Shown: positions 35,409 to 45,082 of the stretch, in pieces
How positions within the stretch are numbered: position 1 is the first letter of the stretch
Layout: each line of letters opens with the position of its first letter
Assembly: GCA_963703125.1 (NCBI GenBank)
Contig: OY969790.1
Coordinates: 1,116,001-1,180,000 of the forward strand
Origin: MFD04716-140 sp963703125
GTDB lineage: Bacteria; Bacteroidota; Bacteroidia; Flavobacteriales; Flavobacteriaceae
Length of the DNA stretch: 64,000 nucleotides
Direction of reading: 5' to 3'
Translations under genes and position numbers: made by a program
The notes under the pieces: model-generated
What the model saw: only the letters and a program-made list of their open reading frames with translations
Told to the model about the DNA's origin: nothing
Database searches by the model: none

Positions 35409-36110
35409 TGCTTCTGTCCGCCGTCATATTAGGTCTTCTGGGTAGTCTGCATTGCATTGGCATGTGCCGGTCCCATCGCATTTATGCTGCCCGTAAACCA
35501 CAATGACCGCATCAAAAAATCGGTGCAAATATCTATATATCATTTTGGCAGATTACTGGCCTATGGTATCATCGGCCTATTATTTGGTCTCTTGGGCAAA
35601 GGTCTTTATGTTTTCGGAATGCAGCAAAAACTATCAATTGCCATCGGTATTGTGATGATTATTCTGGTACTCGTTCCCTATAAATATATTTCTAAATACA
35701 ATTTCTCTAAACCGGTTTATAAGACTATTTCAAAAGTAAAATCAAGATTGGGGAAAGAATTGAAGAAAAAAACGCCCGATACATTTTTGACCATCGGTTT
35801 TTTGAACGGGTTTCTACCCTGTGGCTTGGTCTATATGGCACTTTTTGGGGCAATTGCCATGGGCAATGCGTGGGAAGGTTTAGCCTACATGGCCCTTTTC
35901 GGTTTAGGCACTGTTCCACTAATGACTTCTGCCATTTATTTTAGTGGGTTTTTAAAGGGTGTATCTAGACAGCGGGTACAAAAATTTATCCCCGTTTTTG
36001 TGGTAATCATCGGTGTTTTGTTTATTATAAGGGGGCTGGGTCTGGGCATTCCTTACGTATCTCCGAAGCCTGTAGTTGAAGTGGTATCTTCATCCGTAGA
36101 TTGTCATTAG
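35408..36110 (+). CDS. Sulfite exporter TauE/SafE-type membrane protein of the cco cluster, frameshifted
   Basis: Translation from ATG 35408 gives MLLSAVILGLLGSLHCIGMC and then leaves frame. The family continuation GPIAFMLPVNHNDR appears one base later. A single extra C in the CC at 35467-35468 explains this, so a start at 35457 would be artificial. The repaired protein has about 233 residues and six membrane segments, with the HCIGMCGP metal-type motif at the front and FLNGFLPCGLVYMAL in the second half. In cco clusters this COG2836-type protein takes part in copper supply for the oxidase. It overlaps ccoH by one base. Confidence 0.78.
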
Positions 36111-36164
36111 ATAAGATTGTTGGTTTCTTTTTTCTACTTTTATATTCCATATAATTTATCAAGC

Positions 36165-37637
36165 ATGAATAAAAAATACTTTCTATCTATTCTTTTAACA
36201 CTTTTCTTGGCCATCGGCTGCAAAGACAAAGCCGTTAATAGCGTATCGATGCCAGAATTAAGAGGTGTTGAGAATTTGGCCTACAAATGGGGGAAATTGG
36301 CCTTAGATGCCACAGCTCTAGATACCGAACGCTTCAAACCAAGGCCCACCATTACGTCGCGATATCTAGGGTTGATCTTTACATCCATCTTCGATGCATG
36401 GTCTCGTTACGACCAGAAGGCCATACCCGTCTATTTAAGCTCCACTGAACGAAGGCCCATCGCCGAACATACCCTAAGAAACAAGGAAATTGCCATTAGT
36501 TATGCTGCATTCGGGGCGATGAAGGAGTACTATTATTCCGACACCGAACTCTTCCGGAAATTCATGAAAGATAACGGCTTTGACCCAGATAATACTTCAA
36601 TGGACCCTAGCACCCCTGAAGGCATAGGAAACCTCGCGGCAAAAGCGGTAATTGAAGCCAGAAAAGCCGATGGGTCAAACCAGTATGGCGATATGAAAGG
36701 CTCCAACGGAGAACCTTATGATGATTATACCCATTATGCACCCGTAAATTCCGCCGATAGCAACGTTGATATAAATAGATGGCAACCCAAATATTTTTCA
36801 GATGGCAAGGGAGGAAAATTCGCCCCTGGCTGTCTAACCCCTTTCTGGGATAAAGTAAAACCCATAGCGCTCAAATCCGGAGATCAATTTAGACCGGGGC
36901 CACCACCATTGGTTGGATCCGAACAATTGAAAAATGAAGTAAGGGAGGTTATTGACCTTCAGGCAAATCTGACCGATGAACATAAAGCATTGGTCGAATT
37001 CATGAGGGACGGACCTCAATCGGTGCAACAAGCAGGTCATTGGTTGAAGTTCGCACAAGATGTTTCAAGGCGTGATGACCATACACTGGACGAAGACGTA
37101 AAAATGTATTTCTTAATCGAAATAACGGCCACTGATGCCTTTATAGCATCATGGGATTCAAAAATGTTCTACGACTACGCAAGGCCCTATGCACTGGTGC
37201 ATGATTATTACAAAGGTCAAACCATAAAAGCATGGGGCAGAGCCGGGAAAGGGATGGTTGAAATGAAAGGTGAGGAATGGAGACCCTACTCGCCAGATAT
37301 ATTCCTATGTCCACCATTTCCCAGTTACACCTCGGGCCATAGCACCATTAGCGGAGCATGCGCGGAAACCTTACGGCTTTTTACAGGTGATGACTTTTTC
37401 GGGGAAGAGGTAGCACTGATCCCTGGAAGTTATACGGAAGTTGACTCAATATACTACGGCGAGCCCGTTACCCTTAAGTTTCCAACTTTTACCGAAACGG
37501 CCGAAATGGCCGGGATATCAAGGGTAATGGGAGGGTACCATATTCAGGCCGATAATGTGGCCGGACTGCAATTGGGTCGTGATGTGGCCGGTGAAACATG
37601 GAAATTTTACAATATCCATTTAGGTAACCAATTCTAG
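36165..37637 (+). CDS. Vanadium-dependent haloperoxidase / PAP2 superfamily lipoprotein
   Basis: About 490 residues from the ATG at 36165 (MNKKYFLSILLTLFLAIGC), a lipoprotein signal with lipobox AIGC. The protein is helical and carries the PAP2/vanadium peroxidase motifs: YDYARPYALVHDY, PPFPSYTSGHSTISGACAE (SGH at 390-392) and SRVMGGYHIQADN (Arg453 and His459). The six-residue Arg-His spacing equals that of fungal vanadium chloroperoxidase. It might oxidise halides with H2O2, or be a phosphatase-like relative. It is placed right after the cbb3 cluster, in the same direction. Confidence 0.82.
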   Translation: MNKKYFLSILLTLFLAIGCKDKAVNSVSMPELRGVENLAYKWGKLALDATALDTERFKPRPTITSRYLGLIFTSIFDAWSRYDQKAIPVYLSSTERRPIAEHTLRNKEIAISYAAFGAMKEYYYSDTELFRKFMKDNGFDPDNTSMDPSTPEGIGNLAAKAVIEARKADGSNQYGDMKGSNGEPYDDYTHYAPVNSADSNVDINRWQPKYFSDGKGGKFAPGCLTPFWDKVKPIALKSGDQFRPGPPPLVGSEQLKNEVREVIDLQANLTDEHKALVEFMRDGPQSVQQAGHWLKFAQDVSRRDDHTLDEDVKMYFLIEITATDAFIASWDSKMFYDYARPYALVHDYYKGQTIKAWGRAGKGMVEMKGEEWRPYSPDIFLCPPFPSYTSGHSTISGACAETLRLFTGDDFFGEEVALIPGSYTEVDSIYYGEPVTLKFPTFTETAEMAGISRVMGGYHIQADNVAGLQLGRDVAGETWKFYNIHLGNQF

Positions 37638-37710
37638 GTATCCCAGACATAATTGAAAACACTGCAGAACGATATCATCCTTAGACCAACATTTCGATTG
37701 GAACCTTGGA

Positions 37711-38154
37711 ATGTCCAAAAATTCTGTACTCGAGGCTTTTGAAAGTGCCGGCGAGAAGCACATCAGGATCAAGCGCGTAGATGAACATATTTTTATGAAA
37801 TTCAATGCAAAAGAAAATAACTTTTGGTCCCCTCAACTGCATTTGGAAATTGAGGAAGTTGATGAAAGAAATAGTAGCCTTTTAGGAGTTTTTGGACCCA
37901 ATCCCGTCTTATGGACCTTCTTTATGTTTCTTCATTTTGGTGTTGCCATCTTATTTATGGTATTCGGTATTTGGGCCTATTCCAACGCAAGTTTGAATAA
38001 ATCCTATCATTTACAGTTGGGCCTATTGATATTCTCCGTGTTCGTCTGGTTTGCATTGTACGCTTTTGGCCGAGTGGGAAGACACAAAGGAAAACCACAA
38101 ATGCGCGAGCTCTATAATAAAATGACCGATATACTTTCCTCCAGTAGTGTCTAA
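37711..38154 (+). CDS. Hypothetical membrane protein
   Basis: 147 residues. The first ~65 are soluble and charged (HIRIKRVDEHIFMKFNAKEN). Two membrane helices follow (VLWTFFMFLHFGVAILFMVFG, LQLGLLIFSVFVWFALYAFG) and then a basic tail. No family recognised. It stands between the haloperoxidase-like gene and the FNR-controlled CoA-transferase, so a role in the respiratory block is possible but unproven. Confidence 0.6.
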   Translation: MSKNSVLEAFESAGEKHIRIKRVDEHIFMKFNAKENNFWSPQLHLEIEEVDERNSSLLGVFGPNPVLWTFFMFLHFGVAILFMVFGIWAYSNASLNKSYHLQLGLLIFSVFVWFALYAFGRVGRHKGKPQMRELYNKMTDILSSSSV

Positions 38155-38205
38155 AATCGTGGCACCCTACCTAATCGGCCCAAAACAATGGGATTTTTAG
38201 TAAAA

Positions 38206-38250
38206 CATGATAGCTATCATGTTTCGAACCTCCGATCTGGGTGATATTTG
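38206..38250 (+). promoter_or_regulatory. FNR-type operator and -7 box for the CoA-transferase gene
   Basis: CATGATAGCTATCATG is a perfect 16-base palindrome (38206-38221). GATATTTG (38243-38250) occupies positions 30-37 from its centre; the start codon follows at 38269. Confidence 0.7.
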
Positions 38251-38268
38251 CTTCAAAATACATTGCTA

Positions 38269-39537
38269 ATGAAAATAGTTTCCACAACTGAAGCCGTGTC
38301 ATTAATAAAATCCGGTGACCGAGTGTTTTTACAGGGTGCCGCAATGACTCCCAACACATTGATCGATGCCCTTTGCGAACGGCATGATGAATTATCGGAT
38401 ATTGAAATTATATCAATTCATACGGAAGGTGATGCTAAATATGCCCGGGAGCCATACAACAAAAGCTTTCGCATGAATAGTTGCTTTGTGGGCGGAAATG
38501 TTCGCAACGTTGTGAACTCTACCCAGGGTGATTATGTCCCTATTTTTCTAAGTGAGATACATTTGTTGTTCCGTCGAAATATATTGCCTCTAGATGTTGC
38601 CATCGTTCAAGTTTCCCCGCCCGATAGACATGGGTATTGTTCGCTCGGAGTATCGGTTGACGTGGCTCTACCAGCCATCCAGACGGCAAAAAAAGTAATC
38701 GCACAAATTAACCCCAATGTACCCCGTACCCATGGTGATGGAATTATACATATAAAAAACATCACATTTGCCGTGGAAGTAAATACACCGATTCATATAC
38801 ATGCCATTACGCCGATCTCGGAAATAGAAAAACAAATTGGCATGCAAGTGGCCTCACTTATCGAGGACGGAGCCACTTTACAAATGGGCATCGGAAACAT
38901 TCCGAATGCCGTGCTTAGCAATTTAACCAATCACAAACGGCTGGGCATACATACCGAAATGTTTTCAGATGGCATACTGCCTTTGATAGAAAGCGGTGTG
39001 ATAACCGGGGAAGACAAAGTAGTAAAAACGGGTAAAATAGTAACCTGTTTTGCTGTTGGATCTAAGAAATTGTACGATTTCGTGGATGATAATCCGCTAG
39101 TGCATTTTAAAGAGGCGGGCTATACGAACGATTCATCGATTATTAGAAAAAACCCTAAAGTCACGGCAATCAATAGTGCCATTGAAATTGATTTGACCGG
39201 ACAAGTTTGTGCGGATACCATTGGTAATCGTCAATATTCAGGAGTTGGTGGACAAATGGATTTTATCAGAGGTGCATCCCTGTCAACGGGCGGAAAACCT
39301 ATATTTGCCATGCCATCAATAACGGTCAATGGCATTACAAAAATAACGCCGTATCTTAAGCATGGAGCGGGGGTTACCACCACAAGGGCTCACGTTCATT
39401 ATGTGGCAACTGAATATGGCGTAGTAGATTTGTTCGGGAAAAATTTAAAGCAAAGGGCAAGCGCTTTAATTTCCATAGCCCACCCAAAGCACCGGGAAAA
39501 TTTGGAAAAAATTGCCAATGAACGATTTAGACAATGA
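38269..39537 (+). CDS. Acetyl-CoA hydrolase/transferase family protein (4-hydroxybutyrate CoA-transferase-like)
   Basis: About 422 residues from the ATG at 38269 (MKIVSTTEAVSLIKSGDRVFLQGAA); a TTG at 38248 lies too close to the promoter. Family motifs are VSPPDRHGYCSLGVSVD, LQMGIGNIPNAVLSNL, IHTEMFSDGILPLIESG and QYSGVGGQMDFIRGA. These enzymes move CoA between short acids and acetyl-CoA. Control by an FNR-type site suggests a role in low-oxygen carbon metabolism, for example acetate formation or reuse of organic acids. It probably shares a transcript with the following TSUP transporter. Confidence 0.88.
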   Translation: MKIVSTTEAVSLIKSGDRVFLQGAAMTPNTLIDALCERHDELSDIEIISIHTEGDAKYAREPYNKSFRMNSCFVGGNVRNVVNSTQGDYVPIFLSEIHLLFRRNILPLDVAIVQVSPPDRHGYCSLGVSVDVALPAIQTAKKVIAQINPNVPRTHGDGIIHIKNITFAVEVNTPIHIHAITPISEIEKQIGMQVASLIEDGATLQMGIGNIPNAVLSNLTNHKRLGIHTEMFSDGILPLIESGVITGEDKVVKTGKIVTCFAVGSKKLYDFVDDNPLVHFKEAGYTNDSSIIRKNPKVTAINSAIEIDLTGQVCADTIGNRQYSGVGGQMDFIRGASLSTGGKPIFAMPSITVNGITKITPYLKHGAGVTTTRAHVHYVATEYGVVDLFGKNLKQRASALISIAHPKHRENLEKIANERFRQ

Positions 39538-39563
39538 TTGGCAATTAACATTAAGAATTCCAA

Positions 39564-40295
39564 ATGATCGATCGTTATCTTCCAATTTTTATAATTCTAG
39601 CAATACTTGCTGAAATATTGGGAACTGTTGGTGGTTTTGGCTCTTCGGTATATTTTGTTCCGCTAGCAAATTTTTTCTTGGATTTTCAATCAGTCTTAGG
39701 CATTACCGCGTTGTTCCATTTATCCAGTAATATTTCCAAAATAGCAATTTTCAAAAAAGGATTTGATAAAAAAATTGTATTGACCCTGGGAATCCCCGCT
39801 GTGGTATTCGTGTCAATAGGGGCCTACCTAAGTAAGTTTTTGGACCCTACAATTCTAACGTATTTGTTGGGTGCGTTTTTAATCGTCCTTAGTCTCGTAT
39901 TTTTGATTTTCAAGCAATTGGTAGTACGCCCAACTACTAAAAATGCCATGATCGGCGGATCTTTGTCGGGTTTGAGTGCAGGGGTCTTAGGTACTGGGGG
40001 CGCTATTAGGGGGATTACGCTTGCCGCATTTAAAATGGACAAGAATAGATTTATTGCCACTTCGGCCATTATTGACCTCGGAGTGGATCTTAGTAGGTCG
40101 GTTGTTTATTATTTTAATGGATACATGCACAAGGAACATTTATATTTGGTTCCTATTCTTTTGGTTGTTAGCATATTAGGTACTTGGATTGGCAAAAAAA
40201 TACTTGATAGCATAACACAAGAACAATTTCGGAAATTCGTTCTATTTCTCATTCTAGGAATCGGAATAACCAGCATCATTTCTGAGATGTGGTAG
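39564..40295 (+). CDS. Sulfite exporter TauE/SafE (TSUP) family transporter
   Basis: 243 residues with about eight membrane segments in two related halves, starting IDRYLPIFIILAILAEILGTVGGFGSSVYFVPLANFFL and later LSAGVLGTGGAIRGITLAAF, the glycine-rich TSUP repeats. TSUP proteins carry small organosulfur or organic anions. It lies 26 bases after the CoA-transferase, so it may move the acid used or produced there. Confidence 0.85.
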   Translation: MIDRYLPIFIILAILAEILGTVGGFGSSVYFVPLANFFLDFQSVLGITALFHLSSNISKIAIFKKGFDKKIVLTLGIPAVVFVSIGAYLSKFLDPTILTYLLGAFLIVLSLVFLIFKQLVVRPTTKNAMIGGSLSGLSAGVLGTGGAIRGITLAAFKMDKNRFIATSAIIDLGVDLSRSVVYYFNGYMHKEHLYLVPILLVVSILGTWIGKKILDSITQEQFRKFVLFLILGIGITSIISEMW

Positions 40296-40302
40296 ACCGG
40301 TG

Positions 40303-41402
40303 TTACCAGAGGGAATTACGATTGAATTCCAGTTTGGTTATTTCTAGGTTCAGCCAATTGAAATCACCTGCTGTCAGTTTCCAGGTAACCCTACATTTAT
40401 TCGGAATTTTTACCCCATCAAAATGTTTGTAATCAATCGTCTCAATAAACCAAGTTTCCTCTTTTGAATTAGATTCGGCCCCAAAATAACGTTGGGTTTC
40501 GAAAGATTTGAAATCGCCTTCTTTGGAAAAGGTAAAAATTCCGAAAACTTTTGTTTGGGCGAGAGTCATTGTCGCTTTGGCGGAATTGGAACCTACAGGT
40601 TCCCAGGTGATATAGTTTTCAAGGGCTGCACTCGGAAACCAACACATTTCGGCTAAATACCGCTGCATGCTTCCCAGATTTATCTTATTGTTGTTTGCTA
40701 CATCCACAACGGGAAATAAATAGAGTAGTCTAATTAGCATATCGCCTTGACCTCCATTGAACTTATCCCTTCCATCCATATAAATAAACGGTAGAGCTTT
40801 GACTTTTGTAATCCAAATGAATGATGGCCTAGAAATATTAAAATATTGCTCGGCTATGAACGGCATCCAACTGTTTTCTGGTTTGATTTTCATCTCCCCT
40901 TTTTGTTTTAAACGGACAGTTGATACCTTAGGTTTTCCTATAACTCCTGAATTTTCTACCCAAATTTGAACGATCAATGGAAGATTTTTGATGTCCTTTT
41001 TGGTTATGATATGTGTTTCTTCAGAAATGGACCCTTGAATAATTCTGCTACTTCCTTAACCACCTTTTTTTTAAAATTAAAATGACCATACGCCGTAAAA
41101 CTTACAAATAGAATAACGACATTGGCTATAGTTCCAAATTTTGCGTCCTGCCAGAATTTAAAAATCAATAGTTGCGAAATTAAAACAGCTATAAAGGCTA
41201 CAATAGGCCACCATTCTTTTTTGATAATCAAAAGTACACCGGACATTATGAAGAACAGGGCTGAAAATAGCCAAAGCAGGCCCACGGATCTTGTTATGCT
41301 TTGGGATAGTTGCGGTAAATCGGCCAAACCAAATGCCCTGGAAAACCCAAAGAGGTGGACGAGACCGTGTATAAAAACAATCACCCCAAAAACTATTTTC
41401 AT
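40303..41402 (-). CDS. DUF6544 family protein, frameshifted
   Basis: Two overlapping pieces form one gene on the minus strand. The first (41402 to ~41030) encodes four membrane helices (MKIVFGVIVFIHGLVHLFGF, LLWLFSALFFIMSGVLL). The second, in another frame, starts about QGSISEETHIITKKDIKNLP and continues through VQIWVENSGVIGKP, KIKPENSWMPFIAEQYF and FPVVDVANNNKINLGSMQRYLAEMCWFP to 40303. Family members join exactly these parts in one chain. The break lies between 41026 and 41055 and needs one added base; the repaired protein has about 366 residues. Function is unknown. It faces the TSUP gene tail to tail. Confidence 0.75.
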
Positions 41403-41718
41403 CGCCTGAAAGTTTGTAACAAACTACCCAAAGTTTATCTGAAAAAGAATGATAAAGATCATCTCCTAAAACCACAATTTTAATGATAGTCGTCATTTTT
41501 AAATGGACTATTACACTATAACTTTATGGGATTGTGCTAAATAGGAACCATGTACTCTGGAAATCAATGAGGACTACTTAATTCACATTGAACGCCAAGA
41601 TTGAGGCTGCTGTTCAAAGGATACAATGGTATTTGGAACGTCTGAAATAGTACCACCTCTGATCTCAACTACTAGAAATACAGAGATAAGAAATGAAAAA
41701 ACTTAGAAGTAAAACGTT
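41403..41718. other. Intergenic stretch without a gene
   Basis: About 315 AT-rich bases between divergent genes. No tRNA, repeat or clear operator found. Confidence 0.5.
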
Positions 41719-42057
41719 ATGAAATCCCATAAACTTTTAATACTTAAAAGTTTACATACAGTTATATGGTTGTTCTATAACGTGATCATTTTCTATCTAT
41801 TATATGCCGCAATCTTCAATAAAATTGATAAATGGGTATGGATATGCATAGCCTTCGTGGTGCTAGAGGGTTTAATTTTGTTGCTTTTTAAGATGCTGTG
41901 TCCGTTAACTATCTTGGCACGTAAATACTCTGATTCTACGAAGGATAATTTTGATATTTTCTTGCCGAATTGTTTAGCGAAGTACAACAAGCTCATTTAC
42001 ACGAGTATTTTTACCATAGCTGTTATTATCCTGATTTATAGGAAAGTATTTGGTTGA
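41719..42057 (+). CDS. Small conserved membrane protein of unknown function
   Basis: 112 residues, three hydrophobic segments (VIWLFYNVIIFYLLYAAIF, WVWICIAFVVLEGLILLLF, LIYTSIFTIAVIILIYR). A central polar motif, CPLTILARKYSDSTKDNFDIFLPN, looks strongly conserved in character. I cannot assign a function. It is a single gene with spaced neighbours. Confidence 0.6.
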   Translation: MKSHKLLILKSLHTVIWLFYNVIIFYLLYAAIFNKIDKWVWICIAFVVLEGLILLLFKMLCPLTILARKYSDSTKDNFDIFLPNCLAKYNKLIYTSIFTIAVIILIYRKVFG

Positions 42058-42117
42058 CGTGATTATCTCTGATTATCATATGATATGGGTGTTTTAAACT
42101 TTAGGGTATCAGCAGCT

Positions 42118-42699
42118 CTATTTGTCCCTAAAATGACTAATCAAAGAGGTAATGTCTTCAAAATAGTCACCATGTAATTTTGACAAAATCACAAATTCGG
42201 GCGAACCACATGGCACATTCAATGATTGGAATATTTTTGAATTGCAATATTAAAATTGTGTAGCCTATCTTTCCCAGGGAAGTTATGATAGTTTATGATG
42301 TTCCATTGGGGAAAATTTACCCATGTTAAATTACAGGCCACTTAATTTTTGAAAAATAGGGCACAATCTTGAATAGAATAAGGAAATTGATTTATTTAGT
42401 ACAAACCCTCAAAGCCCAAGATTTCATAGATTGTCTCTAAAAATAGGAATCTTTGAGAGCATAGATGCGTTCGGAATTTTCGGAGACAACGGACTCGTTA
42501 CAAAGGCAAAACGGAATATTTTCTGTAATTCAGGTTTGGAAAACAACACTAAAATAACTTCGATTCCCAAATCGATTTGAAAACTGGAAATGTTTTTGGT
42601 ATTCAAAAAACCCTTTAAATAAGCCATGGCGGGATACGGCACATTCAATTGTGTAAAGGGAGGTGTGTGATGAGCAGCAGGTCTTTCAATACGGCTCAA
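42118..42699 (-). pseudogene. Remnant of a B12-binding radical SAM protein
   Basis: On the minus strand 42699 to 42424 encodes MSRIERPAAHHTPPFTQLNV followed by PYPAMAYLKGFLNTK and IDLGIEVILVLFSK, an N-terminal cobalamin-binding-like start, and then stops. Further down, a frame ending at 42118 reads PCGSPEFVILSKLHGDYFED and then ITSLISHFRDK, which looks like the C-terminal end of the same kind of protein. The radical SAM core between them is missing. About 580 bases remain of what should be roughly 2 kb. I identify the family from memory of similar proteins. Confidence 0.55.
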
Positions 42700-42802
42700 A
42701 ATAAGGGGATAAAGCTACTGGAAAAGAAGCTTCCTAATTTAAAACCTAAATCAACATCAACCCTAAGATGAAAGAAATGATTCAAATCTCAAAAAATAAA
42801 AA

Positions 42803-42822
42803 GGGGAAGCAAATGCTTCCCT
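42803..42822 (-). terminator. Terminator after the second usp gene
   Basis: GGGGAAGC (42803-42810), loop AAAT, GCTTCCCT (42815-42822). Read on the minus strand it is followed by a T run (CCCCTTTTTATTTTTT). Confidence 0.7.
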
Positions 42823-42849
42823 TTTATATATCAACTATTCTTGGAATAT

Positions 42850-43671
42850 CTAAATCTTAAAAGTCACAACAGGTATCTTGGAATGGTTGGCAATGTCCTC
42901 ACCTATACTTCCCATAAAAAAATGGGCCAGTCCCTTACGCCCGTGCGTTGGGATCCCGATAATGTCAGCACCTTCCGATTCGCTATAATTTAGGATTCCG
43001 CGTTCTACGCTGTAATCGTTGTATATTTTTACCTCTTGCGCCGCATTGGCCTTCCTTAAAAATTTATTGATCGCGGCATAGGCGTCGGCGGTGCTCAAGA
43101 AATTGTCCCCGGGCGTATTTATGTACACCAGGCTCATTTCCGCCTTCAGCATAGCGGCAAATGCCTTTGCCTTTTGAAAAGCGACCAAACTCTCCTCCTT
43201 AAAATCAGAGGCGAATACAAAACTGTCTATTTTGAAATCTGTAATCTCGTTTTTAACGACCAGTACGGGCACGTTGGAGTTGCGCACCACCTTTTCGGCA
43301 TTGGATCCCACAAAAATTTCCGCAAGTCCGTCAGAACCGTGCGAGCCCATGACCACCAAATCGGCATTGTGCTTCTCGGCTATCTCGTTCACTTCGCTGA
43401 AAACCTTGAAATGTTTTATGATTGGCGTGACCTTAACACCTTTTAGATAGGGCTTCTCCAAGAAATCCTTGAAGCGCTTCTCCGCCAATTTGATAAGAAA
43501 AACGGTCTGCTCGGGGTGAAAACTCTCCGAAGTGGTAATCATAGTCTGGTTCAGCTCCAGCATATGCAGGGCCAATATCTCAGAGCCATGTTTCTTGGCC
43601 AGGGAAGTGGCAACTTTTAAAGCATATTCCGATTGTTCCGAAAAGTCGATAGGTACGATAATGTTTTTCAT
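42850..43671 (-). CDS. Universal stress protein (tandem UspA domains)
   Basis: 273 residues with two intact Usp domains. Domain 1 starts MKNIIVPIDFSEQSEYALKV and has VMGSHGSDGLAEIFVGSNAEKV; domain 2 has IPTHGRKGLAHFFMGSIGEDI. Both keep the GxxG-x9-G(S/N) nucleotide loop, unlike the second half of the other Usp here. It lies 51 bases downstream of the restored hemN stop and could be read from the hemN promoter. Confidence 0.92.
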   Translation of the reverse strand: MKNIIVPIDFSEQSEYALKVATSLAKKHGSEILALHMLELNQTMITTSESFHPEQTVFLIKLAEKRFKDFLEKPYLKGVKVTPIIKHFKVFSEVNEIAEKHNADLVVMGSHGSDGLAEIFVGSNAEKVVRNSNVPVLVVKNEITDFKIDSFVFASDFKEESLVAFQKAKAFAAMLKAEMSLVYINTPGDNFLSTADAYAAINKFLRKANAAQEVKIYNDYSVERGILNYSESEGADIIGIPTHGRKGLAHFFMGSIGEDIANHSKIPVVTFKI

Positions 43672-43721
43672 AAGTTGCGAATTTTAAATTCCCGAAAATC
43701 GGAAAACTGGTTCGTATTGTA

Positions 43722-45082
43722 TTATACTGTCATGGAAAACAACCGGGTCTCGGGTGCCTTTCTATGTAGGAGAACGTCAAAGGCCATACAAATATTACGT
43801 ATGAAGGGCCGGCCTTTTGTATTGACAATCAATTCATTGTGCCCAATTTGACCAATCCGTCAAACTGCATTTCCCGCAGCCTCTCCAAAACCGTTTCCAA
43901 ATCTGGAAACCGAGCTTCTTCCGCTTCCCATGAGGTCTTGAAACGGCACATTAAATTTAGGATATGTCTTCGAATAATTTGGTCCTCATCGGTTAAAATA
44001 TGTCCTCTATAAATAGGGATGATCCCATTATCTACCAAATGTGCATACTCTTCCAAACCCTTTACATTTTGGGCAAAACCGTACCAACTGTCCCCAATGC
44101 TCGATGCACCCAGTCCTATCATCAATTGGGTCTTGGAGGCCGTATAGCCCATAAAATTCCGGTGCAGGTTATTGCCCCGCATCGACGTGTACAGGCTATC
44201 ACTGGTCAGCGCAAAATGATCCATGCCAATTTCTTTGTAACCTACTTCGGCCAAAAGTTGCCTGCCTTTCTCATATTGCGCACGTTTTTCGTCCGCCGTT
44301 GGCAAATCGGCATCCTTATAACCTCTTTGGCCATTCCCTTTCAACCAAGGCACATGTGCATAGCTGTAAAAAGCGATTCGGTCCGGCAAAAGTTCCTGGG
44401 TCTTCGCAATGGTTTCCTGAATGTGCTCCATACCTTGAAATGGAAGTCCAAAAATAATATCATGACCCACGGAAGTATAGCCAATTTCCCGTGCCCAGTT
44501 GGTTACATTTTTTACATTTTCAAACGGCTGTACTCTATTTATGGCCTTTTGAACGGTTTCATTATAATCCTGAACGCCATAACTTACACGCCTAAAACCT
44601 ACTTCATACAATGCCAAAAGGTGTTCGCGCGTGGTATTATTGGGATGGCCCTCAAAACTAAATTCATAGGTTTCTGCCTTATCGGCCGTTCTGAAGATGC
44701 CATTTATCAGCCTTTTTAAATTCTCAGGGGAGAAAAAAGTGGGGGTTCCCCCACCCAAATGAAGCTCTTTGATATTGGGTCGTGCAGGAAAAATGTTGCA
44801 ATAGAGTTTCCATTCCCTTAAAACCGAAGTAATATACGGACTCTCAACATCGTGCCGTTTGGTAATGCGTTTATGGCAGCCACAAAAAGTGCACATGCTC
44901 TCACAAAAAGGAAGGTGGATATAGAGACTTATACCTTCGGAAGCATTACTTTCATTGAAACTCCGTATCAAATTCAACTTCCATTGTTTCCCGGAAAAGG
45001 TATCCATATTCCAATAGGGCACCGTAGGGTAACTGGTATATCTGGGACCTGGAATATTATACTTCTGAACGAGACTTGGCAT
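43722..45082 (-). CDS. hemN: Oxygen-independent coproporphyrinogen III oxidase, frameshifted near the C-terminus
   Basis: Radical SAM enzyme of haem synthesis that decarboxylates coproporphyrinogen III without oxygen. Start MPSLVQKYNIPGPRYTSYPT; cluster Cys at C60, C64 and C67 (PFCESMCTFCGC); LHLGGGTPTFFSPE binds SAM. The first frame stops at 43829 after ...DGLVKLGTMN, but the family ending ELIVNTKGRPFIRNICMAFD with TRLFSMTV continues in the next frame to 43722. One missing A (AAA for AAAA just before TTGGGCAC) restores 453 residues, the normal HemN length. An FNR-type site upstream fits expression at low oxygen. Confidence 0.9.
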
